This document shows, piece by piece, positions 30,252-38,686 of a stretch of 64,000 nt of DNA (position 1 is its first letter; each line of letters starts with the position of its first letter). Location of the stretch: assembly GCF_963378075.1 (NCBI RefSeq), contig NZ_OY726394.1:4030001-4094000 (forward strand), read 5' to 3'. Source of the DNA: Mycolicibacter sp. MU0083 (GTDB taxonomy: Bacteria; Actinomycetota; Actinomycetes; Mycobacteriales; Mycobacteriaceae). The translations under genes and the position numbers were made by a program. The notes beneath the pieces are model-generated. The model ran no database searches. It was not told the DNA's origin and saw only the letters and a list, made by a program, of their open reading frames with translations.

Positions 30252-31148
30252 CTAGCCGAAGGCGACGGCAACACCGATGGTTCCGATCCAGGCCAGCGCC
30301 ATCAGCTGCAGCACCCGATCGCGTCGCAGGATGTCCTCGGTGTCGCCGGCCATGCCGCCGTCGACGTCGACCGCGTAACGCAGCACCCCGAGGGTGATGG
30401 GGATGATCGTCACCGCGAACCAGGACCCGTTGCCGTTGTCGCGTTCGAAGGCGAACAGGCTGTAGCAGACCAGCATCGCGGTGGCCGACATGGTCCAGAC
30501 GAACCGCAGGTAGGTGCTGGTGTAGCTCTCCAGCGACTTGCGGATCTTGGCGCCGGTCTGCTCGGCGAGTTGCAGCTCCGCATAACGCTTTCCGGCCGCG
30601 ATGAACAGCGATCCGAACGCCATCACCAGCAGGAACCACTGCGACAGCGGGATGTTGGCGGCCACACCGCCGGCGATGGCCCGGATCAAAAATCCCGAGG
30701 ACACGATGCAGATGTCCAGCACCGGTTGATGTTTGAGGCCGAAGCAGTAGGCCAGCTGGATGGCGACGTAGATCGCCATCACCAGCGCCAGGTTCGGGGT
30801 CAGCAGCCAGGAGATGCCCAGCGACGCCACCACCAGGACGGCGGCCAGGGCGTAGGCCAGCGACTCGGGGACCACCCCGGCGGCGATCGGCCGGAACCGC
30901 TTGGTGGGATGCGCCCGGTCCGCCTCGACGTCACGGGCGTCGTTGACCAGATAGATCGCCGACGCCGCCAGGCTGAACACCACGAACGCGATCAGCACCT
31001 TGAACGCCAGGTCGGCGTAGTCGTACTGCACGCCGCCGCCGAGTGCCGCCAGCGGGGCCGCGACCACCAGGACGTTCTTCACCCACTGGCGGGGCCGGAC
31101 GGCCTTGACGATGCCGGCGAACAGGTTCGCCGGTGGCCGGTCAGTCAT
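30252..31148 (-). CDS. ubiA: Decaprenyl-phosphate phosphoribosyltransferase UbiA (DPPR synthase)
   Basis: The protein has 298 residues and about nine transmembrane helices. It is a UbiA-superfamily prenyltransferase that makes decaprenylphosphoryl-5-phosphoribose, the first committed step to the arabinose donor. The Asp-rich motif appears as YLVNDARDVEADRAHPTK, and the second conserved loop near residue 160-180 includes CIVSSGFLIRAIAGG. The ATG start at 31148 overlaps the end of the PAP2 gene by 8 nt, so ubiA is coupled to glf-glfT2-PAP2. Orthology with Rv3806c is supported by order. Confidence 0.94.
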   Translation of the reverse strand: MTDRPPANLFAGIVKAVRPRQWVKNVLVVAAPLAALGGGVQYDYADLAFKVLIAFVVFSLAASAIYLVNDARDVEADRAHPTKRFRPIAAGVVPESLAYALAAVLVVASLGISWLLTPNLALVMAIYVAIQLAYCFGLKHQPVLDICIVSSGFLIRAIAGGVAANIPLSQWFLLVMAFGSLFIAAGKRYAELQLAEQTGAKIRKSLESYTSTYLRFVWTMSATAMLVCYSLFAFERDNGNGSWFAVTIIPITLGVLRYAVDVDGGMAGDTEDILRRDRVLQLMALAWIGTIGVAVAFG

Positions 31149-31689
31149 CGGTGGCCTCCGTCCACTCCCCCACTCGATCGGTCAGCACCGCCACCGTCGC
31201 GCCGATCAGGGCGCCCGCGGCGACGTCGCTGGGATAGTGCACACCCAACACCAGGCGCGACAACGCCATCGGCGGCACCAGCAGCGACGGCAGCATCCGG
31301 GCCGGCAGCCCCAGGGCCCGGCCGAGCAGGACCGCCGCGGCCGCGGTGGAGGTGGCGTGCGCGGACGGAAAGCTCAACGCGCTCGGGGTGCCCACGTTGA
31401 CCGCGATCGCCGGGTGGTCCGGGCGGGTGCGGCGCACCACGCGCTTGACGACGACGGCGGCGGCGTGCGCGACGAAGGTCCCGATCCCGGCCAGCAGCCA
31501 GCGGCGGCGCCGATGCGGCTGGGTCACCGCGCCGATCCCCGCCAGTGCCAGCCAGCCCAGGGCGTGCTCGCCGAAGTGCGACATGGCGCGTGCCACCGGC
31601 AGCACACCGGGGCGGCCGGCCAGGGCGGACTGCACGGCGACCAGCACGGCGTCCTCACCGTGCGGCGGGCCGACCACCGGCTCAGTCAT
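31141..31689 (-). CDS. PAP2-family phosphatase (Rv3807c-like)
   Basis: The protein has 182 residues. The three PAP2 motifs are present: KRVVRRTRP, SFPSAHA and a SRLVLGVHYPSDV stretch, with catalytic His residues in the last two. Four to five transmembrane helices fit an integral membrane lipid phosphatase. Rv3807c is proposed to remove the 5-phosphate of decaprenylphosphoryl-5-phosphoribose made by UbiA; co-transcription here supports that. The true start is ATG 31689 (MTEPVVGPPHGED), overlapping the glfT2 stop by 8 nt; longer upstream reading is within glfT2 in another frame. Confidence 0.9.
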   Translation of the reverse strand: MTEPVVGPPHGEDAVLVAVQSALAGRPGVLPVARAMSHFGEHALGWLALAGIGAVTQPHRRRRWLLAGIGTFVAHAAAVVVKRVVRRTRPDHPAIAVNVGTPSALSFPSAHATSTAAAAVLLGRALGLPARMLPSLLVPPMALSRLVLGVHYPSDVAAGALIGATVAVLTDRVGEWTEATDD

Positions 31690-33568
31690 GGCTCTCCAAC
31701 AGCACCGTCTCCCACTGCTGCTTGCTGGACAGTGTGGGCAGTGCCCGGCGGTAGGTCGCGCGCAGCGCATCGAACCGGCGCGCCAACTGGTATTGGCGGC
31801 GCAGCGATTCGCGCAGCAGGCCGAACATCTTCTCCCGGTCCCGCTGCCGGTAGACCACGCCGCGACCGTCGGCGGTGGTGACGGTGACGCCGTCCTGGGT
31901 GCACAGCAGGAACCAGCGGGCGTCCTGGGTGGGCACGTTGAGCTGCGGGCGCCGGTGGTGCTCGGTGTCGGTGGCCTTGAGGTTGTGGGCGATGCCGCGG
32001 GCCAGCCGGTAGCCGATGGACAGCGGCTGCACCGGGGGCCGCATCGCCTTGCCGCGCCGAGACGGGGTGGGCAGCTCGCTGGCCGCCGGCAACACCACCG
32101 CATCCGGGTAGGTCTTGCGCAGCGCGTGGATGTCGGGCAGCGCCGACTCCAGGATCGAGAAGATGTGCTCGGGGCCGGCCATGAAGTCGTCGAGCGCCTT
32201 GTTCTGGATCGCGACCGTCGAATACTCCAGGCAGGCCAGGTGTTTCAGGGTCGCCTTGAGGTGGCTGCGGATCAGCCCGGAGACGTTGCCGTCCCAGTGC
32301 AGGGCGGCGACCATCAACCGGTTGCGCAGGTGGAAGTAGGCCTGCCAGTCGATGGCGTCGTCCTTGTCGCTCCAGGCCATGTGCCAGATCGCCGCGCCGG
32401 GCAGGGTGACGGTCGGGTAGCCGTGCTTGCCGGCGCGGATGCCGTATTCGGCGTCGTCCCACTTGATGAACGACGGGATCGGCTGGCCGATCTCCTCGGC
32501 GACGGCGCGCGGGATCATGCACATCCACCAGCCGTTGAAGTCGACGTCGATCCGCCGGTGCAACTCCGGGCTCTCGGCCAGCGGATCGGTGGCGAAGTTG
32601 TGGTCGTATTCGGTGTGCGGGGCGTTGGTCCACATGAACACGCCGGCGTCGACGACCTCGCCCATCACGTGCAGGTGCGAGGGCTCCTGCAGGTTGAGCA
32701 TGTGCCCGCCGATCAGGGTGGGCGTCTTGGCGAACCGGTTGAGCGCCAGCGCCCGCAGGATCGAGTCCGGCTCGATGCGGATGTCGTCGTCCATGAACAG
32801 GATCTGTTCACAGTCGGTGTTCTTCAGCGCCTCGTACATCACCCGGCTGTAGCCGCCGGAGCCGCCGAGGTTGGGCTGGTTGTGGATGGTCAGCCGGTCG
32901 CCGAGTCGTTCGGCGGCCGCCGCGAAGCCCGGGTGGTCGCAGGCCTTGCGGGTGCCCTGGTCGGGGACGATGACCGCGGAGATCACCGCGTCGACGTCGG
33001 CGTCGGAGGTCAGCGCCAGCAGCGCGTTGACGCAGTCGTCGGGCCGGTTGAAGGTCGGGATGCCCACCGCGACGTCGGCGCGGCCGGGCGCCTCGATCGG
33101 GGCGTACCACCCGCCGCGGTGCAGCGTGACCGGGGTGTCGGTGGTGATGTCGAACCAGATCCAGCCGCCGTCCTCGAACGGCTGCAGGCCCACCTCGAAC
33201 TCGACCACCGTCGGGCCGGCCCCGTCGTCGGCGGGTCCGAAGGGCCGGCCGTCCACGGCGATCCGCGCGCCGGTCGCCTTGGAGCGGTAGACGTCGACCC
33301 GGCCGGAACCGGTCAGCTCCAGATGCAGCACCACCGACTCGAGGATCGACCAGCGTCGCCAGTAGGACGCCGGGAAGGCGTTGAAGTACGTCGCGAACGA
33401 CACCTCGGACTCTTCGCCGATCTCCAGGCTGGTGCGGGTCGCCGGGTGCGCGCGGCGGGCGTTGGTGTCGGATTCCTCGATGTAGAGCTTGCGCACGTCC
33501 AGCGGCTCACCCTGGCGCGGCAGGATGATCCGCGAAAGGCGGCTCACCGCAAGCGAACTGTCGGTCAT
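31682..33568 (-). CDS. glfT2: Galactofuranosyltransferase GlfT2
   Basis: The protein has 628 residues, close to M. tuberculosis GlfT2 (637). It is a bifunctional GT2 enzyme that polymerises galactan with alternating beta-1,5 and beta-1,6 linkages from UDP-galactofuranose on the inner membrane face. Visible parts are an N-terminal beta-sandwich domain, a GT-A domain with IPTFNRPDDCV, the metal-binding FMDDDIRIEPDS motif (Asp260-262), IKWDDAEYGIR with the catalytic Asp, and an IWHMAWSDKDD His block; a helical C-terminal domain follows. The start codon overlaps the glf stop by 4 nt (ATGA). Confidence 0.95.
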   Translation of the reverse strand: MTDSSLAVSRLSRIILPRQGEPLDVRKLYIEESDTNARRAHPATRTSLEIGEESEVSFATYFNAFPASYWRRWSILESVVLHLELTGSGRVDVYRSKATGARIAVDGRPFGPADDGAGPTVVEFEVGLQPFEDGGWIWFDITTDTPVTLHRGGWYAPIEAPGRADVAVGIPTFNRPDDCVNALLALTSDADVDAVISAVIVPDQGTRKACDHPGFAAAAERLGDRLTIHNQPNLGGSGGYSRVMYEALKNTDCEQILFMDDDIRIEPDSILRALALNRFAKTPTLIGGHMLNLQEPSHLHVMGEVVDAGVFMWTNAPHTEYDHNFATDPLAESPELHRRIDVDFNGWWMCMIPRAVAEEIGQPIPSFIKWDDAEYGIRAGKHGYPTVTLPGAAIWHMAWSDKDDAIDWQAYFHLRNRLMVAALHWDGNVSGLIRSHLKATLKHLACLEYSTVAIQNKALDDFMAGPEHIFSILESALPDIHALRKTYPDAVVLPAASELPTPSRRGKAMRPPVQPLSIGYRLARGIAHNLKATDTEHHRRPQLNVPTQDARWFLLCTQDGVTVTTADGRGVVYRQRDREKMFGLLRESLRRQYQLARRFDALRATYRRALPTLSSKQQWETVLLESHD

Positions 33569-34758
33569 GCCTTACTGCCCTCCCCCAGCGGCACCCCGTC
33601 GGTCAGGTGCGGCGCCAGGACGTTGTCGTACATGCTCAGGGCGCTGGCGATGGCCATGTGCATGTCCAGGTACTGGTAGGTGCCCAACCGCCCGCCGAAG
33701 AGCACCTTCGCCGAGTCCAGCTCGGCTTTGGCCCGGGCCCGGTAGGACGCCAGCAGCGCGCGGTCGGATTCGGTGTTGATCGGGTAGTACGGCTCATCGG
33801 CGTCGTCGGCGAAGCGCGAGTACTCCCGCATGATCACGGTCTTGTCGGTCGGGTAGTCGCGTTCGGGGTGGAAGTGGCGGAACTCGTGGATCCGGGTGAA
33901 CGGGACGTCGCCGTCGTTGTAGTTCATCACCGAGGTGCCCTGGAAATCACCGGTGTCGAGCACTTCGAGCTCGAAGTCCAGGGTGCGCCAGCCCAGCTTG
34001 CCGTCGGCGTAGTCGAAGTAGCGGTCCAGCGGGCCGGTGTAGACCACCGGCGCGTCCGGGCTGGCCGCCCGTAGTTCGTCGCGGACGTCGAACCAGTCGG
34101 TGTCCAACCGGACCTCGATGCGGTCGTCGGCGGCCATGTTCTCCAGCCACGCGGTGTAGCCATCGACGGGCAGGCCCTCGTAGGTGTCGTTGAAGTAGCG
34201 GTTGTCGAAGTTGTAGCGCACCGGCAGCCGGGCGATGTTGGCCGCGGGCAGTTCCTTGGGGTCGGTCTGCCACTGCTTGGCGGTGTAGTCCTTGACGAAC
34301 GCCTCATACAGCGGGCGGCCGATCAGGCTGATCGCCTTCTCCTCGAGGTTGGCCGCCTCGGCGGTGTCGATCTCGGCCGCCTGCTCCTTGATGAGCGCCC
34401 GCGCCTCGTCGGGGGTGAAGTACCGGCCGAAGAACTGCGACACCAGGCCCAGCCCCATCGGGAACTGGTAGGCCTGCCCGCCGTGCATGGCGAAGACGCG
34501 GTGCTGGTAGCCGGTGAACTCGGTGAACTGCCGCACGTAGTCCCAGACCCTCTTATTAGAGGTGTGGAACAGGTGCGCGCCGTATTTGTGGACCTCGATC
34601 CCGGTCTGCGGCTCCGGCTCCGAGTAGGCGTTGCCGCCGATGTGCGGCCGCTTCTCGACGACGAGAACGCGCTTCCCGAGCTGCGTCGCAACGCGCTCGG
34701 CGATGGTCAGGCCGAAGAATCCGGAACCCACGACAAAGAGGTCAAAACGAGCGGTCAT
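33565..34758 (-). CDS. glf: UDP-galactopyranose mutase Glf
   Basis: The protein has 397 residues. It is an FAD enzyme that converts UDP-galactopyranose to UDP-galactofuranose for galactan synthesis. The dinucleotide-binding motif VVGSGFFGLTIAE begins at about residue 9, followed by a VVEKRPHIGGNAYS block and YGAHLFHTSN. Further conserved blocks are FTGYQHRVFAMHGGQAYQFP and LFGGRLGTYQYLDMHMAIASA. ATG 34758 (MTARFDLFVVGSG) is the start; the long upstream open frame is not conserved. It heads the glf-glfT2-PAP2-ubiA overlapping series and is divergent from erp. Confidence 0.95.
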   Translation of the reverse strand: MTARFDLFVVGSGFFGLTIAERVATQLGKRVLVVEKRPHIGGNAYSEPEPQTGIEVHKYGAHLFHTSNKRVWDYVRQFTEFTGYQHRVFAMHGGQAYQFPMGLGLVSQFFGRYFTPDEARALIKEQAAEIDTAEAANLEEKAISLIGRPLYEAFVKDYTAKQWQTDPKELPAANIARLPVRYNFDNRYFNDTYEGLPVDGYTAWLENMAADDRIEVRLDTDWFDVRDELRAASPDAPVVYTGPLDRYFDYADGKLGWRTLDFELEVLDTGDFQGTSVMNYNDGDVPFTRIHEFRHFHPERDYPTDKTVIMREYSRFADDADEPYYPINTESDRALLASYRARAKAELDSAKVLFGGRLGTYQYLDMHMAIASALSMYDNVLAPHLTDGVPLGEGSKA

Positions 34759-35018
34759 CGGCGCCAAGGGTAGCCGACCAGCGGCCACACGCATCGTCGG
34801 CGCCCCGACAGGACCGCCGGACCTCGCGGCCGGCTCACCCCGGCCGGAGAAAGGGTTGGTAGCGGTTTCCTCACGATTCAATCTCGTCACACCTTTCACA
34901 CGAGTCACACGCGTACCGTCAAACGCGTAGGTCCGAATGCAAGTGCAGTGAACGCCCGAAGGCCCCCGCGACAACGACGAACGGGAACCGGACGGCAAAA
35001 CATATTGAGGAGACTTCC
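34759..35018. promoter_or_regulatory. Divergent glf / erp promoter region
   Basis: This 260-bp space separates the divergent starts of glf and erp. The erp side contains three TCACAC-type direct repeats at 34887-34910. An AGGAGA ribosome-binding site lies just before the erp GTG. I could not assign -10 and -35 boxes with confidence. Confidence 0.45.
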
Positions 35019-35900
35019 GTGCCGAACCGACGTCGACGCAGGCTCTCGACCACCATGAGCGCAGTCGCCGCCCTCGCGGTCGCGAGTCCGTTTGCAGCTG
35101 TCGCAGTGACCGAGCTCGTCGCGCACAACAGCGCGCCGCAGCACCATGACTTCGTCGCGGCATCGTCCGTGGCCGACCTGCCCGGTGAACTGATCTCCGC
35201 CCTGTCCCAGGGCCTGTCCCAGTTCGGGGTGAACCTGCCGCCGGTGCCGGGCTTCGGCAACGGGGCGAGCACCGGGATGTACCCGTCCACCACCGGGATG
35301 TACCCCGGCCTGGGCGACCCGTCGCTGGGCACCCCCGGCCTGACCTCGCCGGGTCTGGGCACTCCGGGGCTGGACACCACCGGGCTCACCTCGCCGGGAC
35401 TCACCACGCCGGGACTCACCGACCCGTCGCTGACCTCGCCGTCGCTGTCGACGCCGCCGCTGGGCACCCCGGGGGTCTCGACCACCGGTGGCCTGACGCC
35501 GGGCCTGACCACGCCGGCACTGGGCACCCCGGGGCTGACCAGCCCGGGCCTGACCACGCCGACGCTGAACGACCCGCTGACCAACCCGGGTCTGACCAGC
35601 CCCGGCCTCGGCACGGACACCGGCCTGCTGGGTTCTGACGGCCTGCCGCTGACCTCGCCGCTGGGCCTGGACCCGGGCCTGGACGGCACCTACCCGATCC
35701 TCGGCGACCCGTCCCTGGGCATGCCGGAAGAGAAGGGCGGGCTGGTCAGCGACATGATGAGCGTCGCCAACCAGCTGGGCGCCGGACAGGCCATCGACCT
35801 GCTCAAGGGTGTGGTGATGCCGTCCATCGCGCAGGCCGCACAGGGCGCCGGCCCGGCCGTGGCGGCCCCGCCGCCGCCCATGCCGATGCCGCTGCCGTAA
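35019..35900 (+). CDS. erp: Exported repetitive protein Erp (PirG)
   Basis: The protein has 293 residues, near M. tuberculosis Erp (284). It has an Arg-rich start, a signal peptide (about residues 13-30, ending VAVTELVAHN), then a central region of degenerate five-residue PGLTS-like repeats (TPGLT, SPGLG, DPSLT and similar, roughly residues 95-215). A C-terminal domain with a hydrophobic helix and a Pro-rich tail (PPPPMPMPLP) follows. Erp is a surface virulence-associated protein needed for normal growth in macrophages in pathogenic species; repeat number varies between species. The start is GTG 35019 with a GGAGA ribosome-binding site. A 17-bp terminator stem follows the gene. Confidence 0.93.
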   Translation: MPNRRRRRLSTTMSAVAALAVASPFAAVAVTELVAHNSAPQHHDFVAASSVADLPGELISALSQGLSQFGVNLPPVPGFGNGASTGMYPSTTGMYPGLGDPSLGTPGLTSPGLGTPGLDTTGLTSPGLTTPGLTDPSLTSPSLSTPPLGTPGVSTTGGLTPGLTTPALGTPGLTSPGLTTPTLNDPLTNPGLTSPGLGTDTGLLGSDGLPLTSPLGLDPGLDGTYPILGDPSLGMPEEKGGLVSDMMSVANQLGAGQAIDLLKGVVMPSIAQAAQGAGPAVAAPPPPMPMPLP

Positions 35901-35923
35901 CCGACACAAGCCGCATTTCCCCC

Positions 35924-35982
35924 AACGGCACCGCAGAGTCAGTCCGCAACCGGCGGACACCCTGGGACTCTGCGGTGCCGTT
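35924..35982. terminator. 17-bp perfect palindrome after erp (GACTCTGCG family)
   Basis: AACGGCACCGCAGAGTC (35924-35940) and its reverse complement (35966-35982) enclose a 25-nt loop. It lies 23 nt after the erp stop and before the PGRP gene on the same strand, so it should separate the two transcripts. The GACTCTGCG core is shared with palindromes at 25818 and 37789. Confidence 0.8.
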
Positions 35983-36070
35983 AACAATGCGCGGGGTCCG
36001 GATTCACCCGGTGGCCGGCGGTCGCGTGTCGCATCACCAACAACACATGACCCATACGTAACATCAGCAC

Positions 36071-37777
36071 GTGCCAACCCGTCGTCGTCCCCCGCCGACG
36101 ATCAAGCTGACCGCGACCATCGCGACCGTGCTGATCCTGCCGTGGGCACTGAACTCCGGGTCGGGATTTCGGCCGTCGAGTTCCGACACTCCCCCCAGCC
36201 CCGCGGCGACCAAGTTGAACCAGCAGCCGCTGGACGACCTGGAGCCGGGCGTCACGATCCGCGAGGTCACCCAGGACGAACCGTTCACCATGGTGGCGCT
36301 GACCGGCGCCGACCTCAGCGGGACGTCGGCACGGATCCGCGCCAAGCGCGCCGACGGATCGTGGGGGCCCTGGTACACCACCGCGCACGAGACCAAGCAG
36401 GAGACGCCGGGACCTGCCGGGCCCCACGCGCCCGCCCCCGGCCCAGACGGCACCGAACCGGTGTTCGTCGGCCGGACCACCGCGGTGCAGATCGCGGTGA
36501 CCCGCACCGGGCCTAAGGCGCCCGCGGCCAAAGCCGGGAAGCCGGGGGCCAAGCCGGCGACCACGACCGCGCCGAAAGCCGGGGCCAAGCAGGCGCAGCC
36601 CGACCTCGGCTACGTGCCGGCCACGGCGGCGCAACCGCTGGCCCGCGACGTCTCCGCCGTGCTGATCACCCCGCCCAAGGCCCCGGTCGACGCGCACTGG
36701 TCGCCGCCGGCCGCGGTGCTGGCCCCCGGCCAGCCGCCGAACATCATCCCGCGCAGTCACTGGGGCGTCGGCGCCAACGGCCGGTGCGGCAAACCGGTGG
36801 AGAGCGGCCCGGTCCAGGCGGCGGTGGTGCATCACACGGCGGGCTCCAACGACTACGCCCCGGAGGACTCCGCGGAGATCATCCGGGCCATCTACGCGTA
36901 TCACACCCGCACCCTGGGCTGGTGCGACATCGGCTACAACGCCCTGGTGGACAAGTACGGCCAGGTCTTCGAGGGCCGGGCCGGCGGCCTCACCAAGGGC
37001 ATCATGGGCAGCCACGCCGGCGGCTTCAACCGCAACACCTGGGGCGTGTCGATGATCGGCAGCTTCGACCACGAGCCACCCCCGGCGATCCAGGTCGACA
37101 CCGTCGGCCGGCTGCTGGGCTGGCGGTTGAGCCTGGACCGCACCGATCCGCGGGGCGTCGCACAGTTGACCTCGTCCGGCGGCAACTACACGCACTTTCC
37201 GCGCGGGGCGTCGCTGACGCTGCCCTCGATCATCGGCCACCGCGACGTCGACGCCACCGAATGCCCCGGCGAACAGGGTTACGTCGCACTCAACGAGATC
37301 CGCGAGATCGCCGCCCACTTCGGCGAGCCGGCCGGTCCCGAGGATCTGCTGCGGACGATGGAGGGCGGCGCCATCCACACCCGCTGGCTGGAACTGGGCG
37401 GCGCGGAGGGCATGCTCGGCTCGCCGACCTCACCGGAGGGCGTCGGCGAGGGGTCGACGCGCTACGCCACCTTCGAGCACGGCGCCATGTACTGGTCACC
37501 GGAGACCGGCGCGCAACCCATCACCGGAGCCATCTACGCGGCCTGGGCGTCGCTGGGCTACGAGCGCGGGGCGCTCGGGCTGCCGACCAGCGCCGAGATC
37601 CACGAACCGGAGTGGGTGGGCCAGAACTTCCAGCACGGCACGCTGAACTACAACCGGGCCACCGCGGCCGTCATCCGGGTGATCGACGGCGACGCCGAGG
37701 AACTGCCCCCGCCGCCGCCGGAGGGCCCGCCGGTGCAGCTGGAGCGCTTCTCGCGGGTGATCGACCCGTTCGGCTGA
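36071..37777 (+). CDS. Secreted PGRP/N-acetylmuramoyl-L-alanine amidase-domain protein with LGFP repeats (Rv3811-like)
   Basis: The protein has 568 residues and starts at GTG 36071. An N-terminal signal or anchor (about residues 11-28) precedes an Ala/Pro/Lys-rich spacer. The peptidoglycan-recognition/amidase domain (about residues 220-415) contains VVHHTAGSN, a GWCDIGYNALVD block and IGHRDVDATECPG, which carry the expected His, His and Cys zinc ligands. After it come at least two LGFP-type repeats (LGGAEGMLGSPTS; LGYERGALGLPTS), which bind arabinogalactan in related proteins. A Pro-rich end follows. Cleavage or recognition of peptidoglycan in the mycolate-covered wall is therefore likely. 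Synteny matches Rv3811 (csp). Confidence 0.88.
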   Translation: MPTRRRPPPTIKLTATIATVLILPWALNSGSGFRPSSSDTPPSPAATKLNQQPLDDLEPGVTIREVTQDEPFTMVALTGADLSGTSARIRAKRADGSWGPWYTTAHETKQETPGPAGPHAPAPGPDGTEPVFVGRTTAVQIAVTRTGPKAPAAKAGKPGAKPATTTAPKAGAKQAQPDLGYVPATAAQPLARDVSAVLITPPKAPVDAHWSPPAAVLAPGQPPNIIPRSHWGVGANGRCGKPVESGPVQAAVVHHTAGSNDYAPEDSAEIIRAIYAYHTRTLGWCDIGYNALVDKYGQVFEGRAGGLTKGIMGSHAGGFNRNTWGVSMIGSFDHEPPPAIQVDTVGRLLGWRLSLDRTDPRGVAQLTSSGGNYTHFPRGASLTLPSIIGHRDVDATECPGEQGYVALNEIREIAAHFGEPAGPEDLLRTMEGGAIHTRWLELGGAEGMLGSPTSPEGVGEGSTRYATFEHGAMYWSPETGAQPITGAIYAAWASLGYERGALGLPTSAEIHEPEWVGQNFQHGTLNYNRATAAVIRVIDGDAEELPPPPPEGPPVQLERFSRVIDPFG

Positions 37778-37788
37778 CGCCTCCCCCC

Positions 37789-37849
37789 GTTGACTCTGCG
37801 CTCAGGGCGCAGAAGTGCGAGTAGACCCCGCCACCAGCGCAGAATCAAC
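37789..37849. terminator. Palindrome between convergent genes (GACTCTGCG family)
   Basis: GTTGACTCTGCGC (37789-37801) pairs with GCGCAGAATCAAC (37837-37849) with one mismatch. The left half continues CTCAGGGCG followed by AAGTGCGAGTAG, which matches the loop of the 25818 palindrome. It lies between the convergent PGRP and HAD stops and probably terminates both. Confidence 0.75.
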
Positions 37850-37858
37850 GCGAAATGG

Positions 37859-38686
37859 TCAGCCCCACCACCGCTCCAGCACCCGCGCCAGGCCGTCTTC
37901 GGTATTCGGCGCGGTGATCTCGGCGGCCGCCGCCAGCACCTCGGGGTGGGCGTTACCCATCGCCACCCCGTGGCCCGCGCGGGTCAGCATCGGCAGATCG
38001 TTGGGCATGTCCCCGAACGCCACCGCCTGCCCCACCTCGATGCCCAGCGGCGCGATCAGCTCCGCCAGGCCCGTCGCCTTGGTGATGCCGGTGGGCACGA
38101 TCTCGATCAGCCCGTTGTTGGTGGAATAGGTCAGCTCGGCGGCCGTCCCGATATGCGTGGTCAGCCGTTTCGCCATGTCGGCGCTGGACGCCCCGGCCTG
38201 ACGCACCAACAGCTTGATCGCCGGCTGGGACAGCAGGTCCTCCAGCGACACCTCGGTGTTGTCCGGGTTGAGCCAGGCGTGCTCGTATCCGGGTGAGCTG
38301 ACGAACTGCGGGGTCGCCGCGTCGTGCGCGCTGCTGCCGATGCGCTCCACCGCCAGGCCCGCGCCCGGGATGGCCCGCCCGACCACCTCGGCCAGCTTGA
38401 CCAGGGCGTCGACCGACAGCGTCCGCGCAGAGACCACCCGGTCGGTGGCCGGGTCGTAGATCACCGCACCGTTGGCGCAGACCGCCATCGGCGCAAACCC
38501 GAGGGCCTCGACCACCGGCGGGATCCAGCGCGGTGGGCGACCGGTCGCCAGCACGAAACGGGCACCGTCGTCGACCGCGGCGCGCACCACCGCACGGGTG
38601 CGCGCGGAGATCTGCTCGTTGCCGTCGAGCAGCGTGCCGTCGACGTCACTGGCGATCAGCGGGGGCGGCCCGCTCCACTGCGTCAT
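37859..38686 (-). CDS. HAD-superfamily (Cof-type) phosphatase, Rv3813c-like
   Basis: The protein has 275 residues. HAD motif I is DVDGTLLDG with Asp14 and Asp16; motif II is a LATGRPPR stretch; motif III Lys lies in AIKLLVRQAG; motif IV is FGDMPNDLPML. The middle insert is the C2 cap of the Cof/YbiV class, which dephosphorylates sugar phosphates or other small phosphates. The specific substrate cannot be read from sequence. Its ATG overlaps the upstream acyltransferase stop by one base (TGATG), so the two are coupled. Confidence 0.9.
   Translation of the reverse strand: MTQWSGPPPLIASDVDGTLLDGNEQISARTRAVVRAAVDDGARFVLATGRPPRWIPPVVEALGFAPMAVCANGAVIYDPATDRVVSARTLSVDALVKLAEVVGRAIPGAGLAVERIGSSAHDAATPQFVSSPGYEHAWLNPDNTEVSLEDLLSQPAIKLLVRQAGASSADMAKRLTTHIGTAAELTYSTNNGLIEIVPTGITKATGLAELIAPLGIEVGQAVAFGDMPNDLPMLTRAGHGVAMGNAHPEVLAAAAEITAPNTEDGLARVLERWWG

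Noticed and set aside
35200..35700. DNA-level satellite repeat inside erp
   Set aside because: The periodicity reflects the degenerate PGLTS-type amino-acid repeats of the Erp protein and not an independent DNA element.
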